Shown: in pieces, positions 35,501 to 57,355 of the stretch
How positions within the stretch are numbered: position 1 is the first letter of the stretch
Layout: the number at the start of each line of letters is the position of its first letter
Assembly (NCBI GenBank): GCA_935421135.1
Contig: OW285187.1
Span: 34,536,818-34,600,817 of the forward strand
Source: Bugulina stolonifera
Lineage: Eukaryota; Bryozoa; Gymnolaemata; Cheilostomatida; Bugulidae
Direction: 5' to 3'
DNA: 64,000 nt
Notes under the pieces: model-generated
Told to the model about the DNA's origin: nothing
Database searches by the model: none
What the model saw: only the letters and a program-made list of their open reading frames with translations
Made by a program: the position numbers and the translations under genes

Positions 35501-38500
35501 CAGCAGCAAGTTTTATGCAGGTGTTGCAATCAAATGCACATGTAAGTGTGCCTTGCTGTTGGTATTAAATCGCATTTTTCTTAATTTCCTAGAAATAAAA
35601 CAAATTTTGGCAAAACCTTCGACCATGTGGTCAAAAGCTTTAACCCATGTAGTGTGCAACTCTTTACTAGCAGAGGTGTGATGTGCAGTAGCTACATGTT
35701 ACATGTTAATTGGTGAATAACGCAAGCAACTTTAAGAGTTATCCTCTATTACCTTCTTCATTCTCCTCTACAGAAATACATAAACAGTTACAGCAAATAA
35801 ATTAACCAATATTTCAATTATTCAACTGAAATAAATTAAAAATTGCTCACTCTTACTTCATCTTTTCAAGAGTCATGTAATAGAAATGACGATAACACAA
35901 CTCCCACAGTTATATAACTATATACACCCTCACATTTCCCTCGTCCTCATCACAATATTATTACATATAATATATACAAATGTATAAAGACGTTAGCCAT
36001 TAGACTTAGAGTCTCTCCAGTTCCCTTCCCACTACGGGTGGTAATTTTTTCAAAGCTTACTGACTTATGCAACCTCTATTTAAATATACATAGTATGGCT
36101 AAATAAGAAGTTAACTAACTCCCTTACGCATGGTAGCAATGATTCCATATATGCGGGCTGCTCTACAGACCACTGGCTCTAAGTATTATTTTTATACAGC
36201 AAATCAGTCTTCCTGCGTGACTATGTACAAGAGTATGTATAAGTAATAGATTCTACTTGTGTCATTTTCTTAACAAATGCTGCAATGGCTGCACATACCT
36301 ATTTCTTTTGGTCGTGGGGTATACCTTGGTAAATGTTCATTCATTGCTTTCTGTAGTCGTTGGTCATAGCGATTCTCCTAAGAAACATTGAGAGAACATG
36401 ACTCTTATACAAACTATAGTGTACAATATGTGTTTATGTTACATGTACATCTATGGCTCTATGGCTTATACAGTTCATATGAGTGAACTAATGTCTAATA
36501 TATTACTAGACATGTCTTGTCTTGTATATTACTAGGTAGGTTCTCTCTGCGAGATGGCTTAAGGTATGCAGCTGTATTAATAGCACTTACTAGCGTTGAG
36601 ATATGAAACTTAAGATCCTGAAGATCATGGTCTCGTTCTAACTGGTCATCTTTGGTCACTGCTGGAGCCACATGATCATAGTTTATAGCCGTACACAGTC
36701 CAGGTGCTGGTTTAGTTGCCCAACCGCCGGCACGCTTCATTCTGGGTGAGGCTGTGTGATAGGAGTAACATGTGACATTAGATTTTAGAGTGCACTGCTG
36801 CTTTGCTCTGTATATCCTCACTTATTGGATGATAGGGTGAGCACCACATACTTACTTCTCTGCTAAAAGGTTCTAAGGTTAGGTGAAACTAATTTGGCTG
36901 AAGTTCATATAGTAGAGTGCCCCAGTTAACTTGATGTCTAATTGAGTTCCAACCTCATAGAGCTGAACACTGTTACATGTAAATTGTATATTATTAGTAC
37001 TATAGAAACCAGTGAAAGGATGACAACTCCCTATATTCCACACAAATACATACACATACATCATGTATAACTCACCACTTCTCACAAGTCGAGTAGCTGG
37101 TGTGTGAATGTAATCCCTAACCATATCCGCCACGGTTAGCTTATGCTGAGAGTGAGCTGTGTATATCGAGGATTTCTCAGACTGTTCATATTTCTCCAAT
37201 CTTGGTGCAGTGAGGGGGCGTGGTCTCACATGCCCCGTAGAAGTTATATGTACAGTGTCTTGAGATTTTGTGACTTGGTTCTTTAAATATCTGTAGTGTT
37301 TCTTACTTTTACTCATCTAGATAAAGTGGTAAAATGCAAGAAATTATGGAAAATTGTTGGATGAAATCGGACCTTCTCTGGGCCAGGTGGAAAGATTGGT
37401 GACTTTCCCCGAGCATGCCCAATCACATATTGTTTTTATTTTCGAGTTATTCTTAAATATTAACATCATACAAATGTACGTGTATATATAGTTTTTACAC
37501 CTATAAAACTTCACTCGTTAACGTATGTGCCAACATAAACTCATTTACAGTCAGGTCAAATCTTTGGCCCATTTTATCACCTGTACACATACTATAACAG
37601 ATACATGTAGTACATGCATACAATACCGAGTACTTGCCCAGTAATTTTTAAGATAATTTTTTGTACTATTTTGAATATTGGCATAGGGCAAAGCTTGACT
37701 AATGGTACCTTAGCTAAGGGTGGATGTACGTTAACTGATAACTGCTAACTGCTTTTATTGTACAGACTATAATAGTATAAGATAGCTAACTATTAAACTT
37801 TTCAAATTAGATATTTTGTTTCACACTACAAAGTCTAAACAGATATGGTGGCTCACGTTGTTTAATCGGAAATCACGATAGACAGGAAGCTCATTTGGAA
37901 GTTTCTGCTTGCTGAACTCTTCTTTACCAAAACTCCACTCTTCATGAAGGTAGAGCTCATTGAGATACTGGGCCAGTCGCTCGTCATAGTGCTGTATGAT
38001 ATGGTGGAAATCCTCTACCTATGTACATCATAGAATCACTGCATATCAGCATTCTGAAACATGACTGGAAATGTTTTTACTAAATAAACTCTTCCAAAAA
38101 GAATACATGTACAACGTATATACATGTAGACAGTATGTATGAATTATAATTATGTATACTATGATAATTATAATAATATTATGTAATAGTCTAATAGTTG
38201 CATAATATAATTCTTTTGTTAGCTGCAAACAACACACATACATTGTACTATATATACTATTATAATATAGGCTATATCTTACACTAACTACATAAGCTAC
38301 AGCACTAAGTAGTCGTATAATACATAATACAACTACCTATAGTAATTGTATGGGCATCCATTGTACATGCCATGTAATTGGCCTGACAGTACAGTGGAGG
38401 CAATAATTATGTTTTGAACCTATACTTTAAAAACACAAATCTCTACTTGACAGGTTGAGTTAACACAGTCTCTACAATTATATAATAATTATTATATTAT

Positions 38501-41500
38501 TATAATGATATATTATTAACTGGTTCTATAGTAGAGTATAATATACTGAAATATTCATACTGGCATTATTTTGAAATACTGTAATGCATCTTATTTATGA
38601 TTCAAATTGAAATTTGTCTGTAACAAAACAAACAGAGAGAGAGAGAGAGAGGTGCGCAAGTCAACATTTCCTATAAAATAATTTATATTTGTTATGTATC
38701 TACTGCAATACACTAATAGCAGCTGATACCTGAAATATTGAGGAATTGTGTCCCTTGGCATTAGTAACAATGGGCTGATGGGGTTTATGTGTGTCGTAAA
38801 GTTCTGTCCATAGAATAAGGTCCAAGAATTCATAGAGTTGAATCCTGTCCTCTTCATCAAACATCTGACTCATGTGTTTAATTCTGTGGTGCATCTTCAG
38901 AGGAGCTATAATCCTCCCACACATCTGAAAGATGGAGCGTACAGTAACAGGAAGTACGGGTAAACAGACTGGGTACCCTTGAGGGCTAAATCTCAAACAA
39001 ATGCTTTTGGAATGTCCTGTTTTGAACTGACATTTTCGAAATTTTCCTTTACTGGGTAGTTCACATAATATGAAAACATACTTGCCTTAGTATACAGCTC
39101 AGTGACATCACTGCATATCACACATTTCGTATACTAGCATGCTATGACAGACAATGTAGAAATATTTAATTGCACTAAAGTACAGAATGGTATGAATTGC
39201 TGTGAAGGTGTCATGGGTGAAGAACTGGAGTTGTGCTCACCTTGAGGCATCTCATAATGACATTCTCATCAATAAGCATTCCTTTTAGATCCTGGTGTTC
39301 ATAAGCACAGAAAGCTACTCTGATGTCATGCAATTCCTGGTAGCTGGAATATACATATATACATTGTACATACAGATACAGTGTATATGTTATTATACCT
39401 GGTAGCTGGAATATACATACATACAGATACAGTGTATATGTTATTATACCTGGTAGCTGGAATATACATACATACATATAGATACAGTGTATATGTTATT
39501 ATACCTGGTAGCTGGAATATACATACATACAGATACAGTGTATATGTTATTATACCTGGTAGCTGGAATATACATATATACAGATACAGTGTATATGTTA
39601 TTATACCTGGTAGCTGGAATATACATATATACATTGTACATACAGATACAGTGTATATGTTATTATACCTGGTAGCTGGAATATACATATATATTATATA
39701 CATGTACATGTACAACACAGGAATGGTATATTTTAAAACTGCAGTACAATTACTACCGTAATATAGTTAGCTATGTTATAGCATATGCAGGGGAAATGGT
39801 AAATGTACACTAATTTCAAAAGTAAGATTATGTAGTAGTTTTGGTAGACTATATATTGCACTGCTGTAGTCACAATATTTCATGTTAATATTACATAACC
39901 AGTTTATTAATACATGTAGACCTAGACCATAACCCATAACCAACATTATACAATATTTACTAGGAATAACACAATAGAATGTTCTTATAAATATATGCTA
40001 ATATTAGTAAGGGACACTACTAGGTACAGGCAAACAATACAATGATACTCATACTGATGAGTCCATCCTGTGAATTTTTAGACTAATAACAATGGCACAA
40101 GTAAACAATAGAGATGTCTTATCAACTAAATCATATCTGGCTGGAAAAAGGGTGAAAACTCTCAAAACAAACATGACTCGCCTCTCCCTGGCAATTTAAT
40201 CATAATATGGTGAAGAAAAGGATTTGATTTCACATGCTTGCTTGAAAAGTTGGGCTATTTTTGACAAAAAAAACCTGCAGGTGAGATAATATGAACAAAC
40301 ACATGTATAAGAATGTACATAACCGCTGAAGTTTACAATGCAGGTATGTATGTATATGGAACATGTACATACATACCTGTGCATGTATGGGTGACTTACG
40401 TTAATACTCTATGGTCCAGCAAGACAAAGGCCTTCTTAAACACACACAGATTCCAGTCTGCAGTGTGAGCATTAAATGTTTTATCAACTGCTAAGTCCAG
40501 ATACTTCAGATTTATAATCCTTAAAATATCCTAAATTACCAGGTAAGAACACAATATACAATAGTGACACAATAGTGACACAACTGGCTATTAAAGCATG
40601 TGATGGGTGGGGGTGAGGGGTGCTACAGTGTATTTCCTAATTACTGTTGTAGCACATGTAGCAAACAATAGACTGCTACAGCTCCAGGTGGGCCATCTAT
40701 GGAATGTTTAAAAGCTATAATTATTATAAACCGAAAGGGGATTAGGATGTCATACAGGTATAAGCAAATGCTACCATCAACTAGTTGGTCAAATACTACA
40801 GACAAAGTCACTCCTATCATACTCTGGGCTGGGATATCTACTGCTACTAGACTATTGCTAAGCTTCTGCTGTCTTACCTTTATATACATTCCGTGGTCCT
40901 GTTGATCTACTTCTGAAGGTAAGTTGCTGGTAATTAAATCTGGCTGAAACTACAATATTATCAGCATTTTTAATACAATTTTAAAGAGTAACTCACTATA
41001 ATTTTTGACGATATTGATATTAAGTGATTCCTATTTAAAAGTGATAGCCCCAAGACTAGCGAAACATCGTCTAACTGTGGGTAGCACACAGTCGACCACC
41101 ACATACTCCAATCAACTCCTTACCAGGCTGATATTAATCAAGACAACCAAAGGCTGACCAGCAACTCTAGATTGCTAACAGAGTCCTAGTTTATACAGCT
41201 GACCAACAGGCCTACCGTGCTCTATCATGTAATCGCATATAAAGGATAGATATTGCTTTATTGCATACTAAATTACAATTGGGTTACTATAAAAAATACG
41301 GCACCTTTTGTGCAAAACAGGCTTCGCCCAGGGTCTGAGAGTGAGAGACCAATGGACCACTGACCTATATTACTTTTCTATATTTGTATATTGTATTATT
41401 TAAACATGCATATAATAAATATTATATCTAAAATTCCTCAGATCCAATGCATCACCACAAAGTACCCAACAAAAAACAGTAAAACACATTACACTAGACA

Positions 41501-41992
41501 CTCAAGGGGGTAGAAATTAGGTTCATCAGCCTATCAATGTCGAGCGAAGGACTGTGACCAAGGCAAAAGCATTACAATAAGTACAACATAGCACATTTAA
41601 AATCAGCTTGAAATTGGCCATTAGCCTATATCATACATGTATATACATTGGTCAAGGTTAAGATGCATGCGTGATTTTCAAGTTAGTGTCCTTGTGAGTA
41701 CAAATATTTATCTGTATCCAATCAGCTATATACACTATAACTTACCCCAAGAGCCCTGCAAAGACACCTACAAAAAATAAATTCCATGAAACTTCGGAAT
41801 AATTTAATGCATAGAAGTACATGTATTTGCTGACTCACAAACAGTAAAATATTACCAGGTTGGTTACATCCATGTGTTATGGTCGCTATTTTATTAACTG
41901 TCTTACCTTAGCTCACTCCAAGTAAAGAATCCTCGTTCTTCATTATACTCCAGATGAAACATATCCCTATTCTGGTAATAAGAACAAGACAT
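32506..41992 (-). CDS. Unidentified protein with degenerate EF-hand-like segments, 13 exons
   Basis: Thirteen exons splice in phase into about 736 residues: 41992-41907, 41767-41746, 40943-40878, 40530-40400, 39343-39241, 38924-38730, 38018-37857, 37316-37076, 36751-36591, 36377-36299, 34235-34112, 33544-33421 and 33222-32506. The N-terminal half has EF-hand-like stretches: NEERGFFTWSE, a helix-loop-helix around HQDLKGMLIDEN, and DEEDRIQLYEFLDLI. All lack some calcium ligands. The middle is basic and proline-rich (PKPKPKI, YAPYRPVPKPS). The last exon (239 residues) is serine-rich with two copies of DSRKHSA, then a basic helical end (MKERQIKKVKNLIERR). There is no signal peptide or membrane helix. 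The start is the first ATG in the open frame of exon 1; earlier exons are possible. I do not recognise the family; a cytoplasmic or ciliary EF-hand protein is a guess. Confidence 0.75.
33641..33697. repeat. Short foldback with AGTTATCTTC and GTAGACAACT ends
   Basis: AGTTATCTTCTCTCC at the left and GGAGAGTAGACAACT at the right are near-perfect inverted arms around about 27 bases containing ACTGTC/GACAGT. It lies in intron 11 of the minus-strand gene. Confidence 0.6.
34577..34855. mobile_element. hAT-type MITE, 279 bp, with 8-bp target duplication
   Basis: The ends are CAGGGCTGTAACAAC and its complement GTTGTTACAGCCCTG, with further inverted similarity inward (GGGGGCAAAATGCCC against GGCAAATGCCCACC). 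Identical 8-bp repeats CACATACT flank it at 34569-34576 and 34856-34863. Termini of the CAGGG type with 8-bp duplications are characteristic of hAT transposons. It has no transposase and lies in an intron of the minus-strand gene. Confidence 0.85.
34864..36298. other. Rest of a long intron of the minus-strand gene
   Basis: The intron runs from 36298 to 34236. Apart from the hAT MITE and ATACATGTATAT-rich simple sequence near 34890-34960, no exon, RNA gene or repeat was recognised. Confidence 0.5.
38635..38653. repeat. GA dinucleotide microsatellite
   Basis: A run of about nine GA units in the intron between minus-strand exons 38924-38730 and 38018-37857. Confidence 0.9.
39336..39694. repeat. 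51-62 bp minisatellite containing the exon's 3' splice site
   Basis: Seven units begin CCTGGTAGCTGGAATATAC at 39336, 39398, 39449, 39504, 39555, 39606 and 39668. On the minus strand each reads TATTCCAG|CTACCAG|GTAT. The first is the acceptor and opening bases of the exon 39343-39241; the upstream copies repeat that acceptor and add a GT after CCAG. Periods are 51, 55 and 62 bases. Open frames of about 130 residues on both strands arise from the repeat. Confidence 0.93.
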
Positions 41993-42541
41993 CTCATAAA
42001 GCACAAAGTCATGTAGTGTTTAAAAACAAAAAAACTGTAAATATATTGTATATTAATATAATGAGATTGTGATTGCCTCATTATTTATTAAACATGTAGA
42101 AGTGTAAGTACTACACACTAAAATGATATACTCAAATAAAATTGATTCAAGCTACAGCCAAATGTTTTAGTTTTCAGAAAGTCAACAAAATTTTTTTATT
42201 GAAAGCAATAGGTAGAAATGACTGGAATTGTTCATTCAAAAATTTTGAATCAAAATGATGCTAGTTATGGGCTTATTGCCTATTGGAACGGAAGGTGTTG
42301 ACGTGGGTTAATTATAGTCTAATGGTATACAGTAGTACTAGACACATAAGCATGATTTTTATTCCTTATATTTTGACACTAGTCTAAGTGCCATCACCAA
42401 AAAAAAATTAATGACAGAAAACCTAAGGAACTACTTTTATAATACTGGATATACTGGTAGATGGAAAAATGTATCATTTTAGGTCCATCTCGTTGCAAAT
42501 ATTAGTAGTATTTTAATATTATTTGATGTCAAGGTCTCGGT

Positions 42542-42919
42542 CAAAGATAGTGGAAGGGAAGATCAGACACTCAGGCCAAAAACTGTCCCTCCCCCGCCTC
42601 CAAACGCGGTCCGAACAAGGCAAAGAGTTGTGCTACCTTGTACACAAATCCGCTTTTTCTATTGGTGTTCCGCCGGCTAATCAGATGATATTGCTAACAG
42701 CGGCATCGAATAGGCAGTCTATTTATACAAACGATATATTATTAGAAAGAGCGCGACAGTTAACTCATTGCTTCGCGAAACTAGTCTAGCAGCCATCTAA
42801 AAGTTCAACACATTTAAGGCGGGAAGTGGATCGCGGAACGTCGGGACCGCCAAATTGGGCGTATTTGGTGGGACAGGGTTTTATCATTGAGTGTCCGATC
42901 TTCCCTTCCACTATCTTTG
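42542..42919. mobile_element. hAT-like MITE, 378 bp, with 8-bp target duplication
   Basis: Terminal inverted repeats of 32 bases with one mismatch start CAAAGATAGTGGAAGG at 42542 and end with the complement at 42919. The flanks are identical 8-bp repeats, GTCTCGGT, at 42534-42541 and 42920-42927. The interior is GC-richer than its surroundings and has no transposase. The 8-bp duplication fits hAT; the terminal CAAAG is not the commonest hAT end. Confidence 0.85.
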
Positions 42920-43718
42920 GTCTCGGTTTCCCCAGCAACATAGCCTAAGTTCTAGAATGATACTGTTTAAATTGGGAGTTGTCTGCTAATTTATGGTATT
43001 TGTTACATAGAATCCTTTAGTTTATAACACAGCGGACCCTGGCTAGATCATTTCTAAAAGTGAGTGGTATATGACTGGTTGGACAAACATAATAAGGGAT
43101 GACCAATAAGCAAAGAATACCTGAACTGGGTACAATTTATTGGAAAGGGAATAATCGCAAATTACTCAGATCAGCGTACGTGACTGGCCGTATAAATAAG
43201 AGTTCGTGCCGAAATATTGAAAATTGTTTAGCATTTTGGTTTAAGCCTACACAACTAGCACTCATTTTTTACATCTTTATTACCCGAGCTGGTTGGTGAG
43301 TTTTTGAGGTCGCTACCAACAGCAACTCGTACGTAATACATTGAAGTTGCTGTGCATTCGCGATTGTCATTGTGCTACGACAAAAACGTCACACTACCAC
43401 TTTGATCTTGCTTTGGCTATCCTCTTCTACGACTGTTCTGTAAGTGCTACTTTTTTATACATGTATATTATGTCGTAGCACTTGTACGACGCTCACTCAT
43501 CGCCACATGTATTCCACCAACTCATTAAAATACATTCACATTGTAAATCGATAGGATAGGTATGGTAGTGCAATCTGAATCTTATCTATTCTCTTTTTGC
43601 AACAAAACTGGACAATTGCTGTTTTTGTTGGTAAAGCTCTGAAATTGTAGCAGAGGGAGTGCAATCCCTGATTATATGCCGAGTCATAAGCTACGTTGCA
43701 TACAAGTCATGTAGTACA

Positions 43719-43868
43719 ATCAGGGAGTCTCCTACGGAATCAGGGAGACTTGGTAAGCCTGCATTTGAATGTCCGAGCTATAATATGTACATGATGTACA
43801 TATTATAGCTCGGGCATTCAAATGCAGGCTTACTAAGTCTCCCTGATTCCGCAGGAGACTCCCTGATT
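43719..43868. repeat. 150-bp near-perfect palindrome (hairpin element)
   Basis: Arms of about 70 bases are almost exact complements: the left arm starts AATCAGGGAGTCTCC and the right arm ends GGAGACTCCCTGATT, meeting at ATGTACATGATGTACAT near 43786-43802. Only a few mismatches are visible (for example CTACGG against CCGCAG). The sub-motif TCTCCCTGATT recurs within the arms and again near 43926, suggesting it grew from a local repeat. It lies about 370 bases before the KDM4 start codon. Confidence 0.85.
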
Positions 43869-44239
43869 TTCAACTCAAATCATGGTACCCTACCCAAAAT
43901 GAACATCCCCCACCCAAATGCTGAATCTCCCTGATTTTCATCAGCCGAACTTAGCAAGCCTGGTCAAATGACAGCTGACACATGGTTGAGTTGTCCCCTT
44001 TCCACTTCTGGACAACTTTACATAATGAATGCTCATGCGTTTAGTATTTACTTACAGTTATTGTATCTATCATATTATAGGCTGATTTGTCAGTATTATT
44101 GTTCTCCTTGACCATTATAGCTAGTGTTGAGTTTCTTGTGCATGTTACTTGCCACAACTATGGTTATATGTTATCTTTTTCCTGTTAATTACAACAGTTA
44201 AAATTTTAGGATTAAGCTAAAAGCTTAAAAGCTGTCAAT

Positions 44240-56829
<12,590 letters not shown>

Positions 56830-57355
56830 AATAAACATGCAGTGTATATAGACTGTGCTAACCAAACCAAACCAACCTCTGTAAATACTAACTTTGTTAG
56901 GTGTGGTGACTAGCTACTAGCTGACTACTCCACTATATACTAGACATTGGCACCCAGTGCCTGCCCACCTGCTAGGTAACTATCAACCCTTTCCATTTGA
57001 TATTTTAAAGTATTCCTTTGCTGTCCTTTCTGTGTTATGAATTTAATGTTTTGTCTTCAACTTAGAATCTCTTTCTAATTATTTATCTCCCCATCTTTAG
57101 TGTAGAATCTAAACAGAGCACCACCTTAGGTAACCTTGAAATGTTGATAGACTACATTATCTATATTCTGTATATTATTACTTGACTGCCTCCCTCCCAG
57201 GCTCTCATTTTGTGATTAGAGTTATTTATGAGAATACTTGCAATAAATATTATTTACCTTTGCCTCCATCGTATTTTATTTTCCTCATTCTTACAAAACA
57301 GTGTTAAGCAACAAGTATAATTAAAATAAATTCATACATTAGGAGAGATTACATC
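56830..57355. other. Convergent 3' region of KDM4 and EIF2B3
   Basis: No gene was seen. KDM4 has AATAAA at 57242-57247 on the + strand. EIF2B3 has AATAAA on the - strand at 57280-57275, 76 bases past its stop. Transcripts ending 15-30 bases beyond each signal would meet or overlap by a few tens of bases. Confidence 0.6.

Larger units (their letters stand above)
41993..44239. other. Head-to-head intergenic region, minus-strand gene / KDM4
   Basis: The start codons are 2.2 kb apart and diverge. No coding exon was seen. It contains a hAT-like MITE (42542-42919), an inverted pair GTGCTACGACA / TGTCGTAGCAC (43372-43382 and 43471-43481), a long hairpin (43719-43868) and isolated copies of TCTCCCTGATT. 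Promoters and 5' UTRs of both genes should lie here, but no element can be assigned. Confidence 0.6.

Noticed and set aside
37076..37316. Separate short gene starting at the ATG at 37314-37316
   Set aside because: An acceptor (CTAG) lies directly before this ATG, and the upstream exons 38018-37857 and 38924-38730 join it in phase, so one longer gene is the simpler reading. A second promoter here is not excluded.
39326..39761. Overlapping frames of about 130 residues on both strands (IPATRYNNIYTVS type)
   Set aside because: They come from the 51-62 bp minisatellite beside the minus-strand exon; coding on both strands at once is a sign of repeat artefact.
42523..42789. 88-residue open frame upstream of KDM4
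   Set aside because: It starts outside and runs into the hAT-like MITE, and shows no protein-family features.
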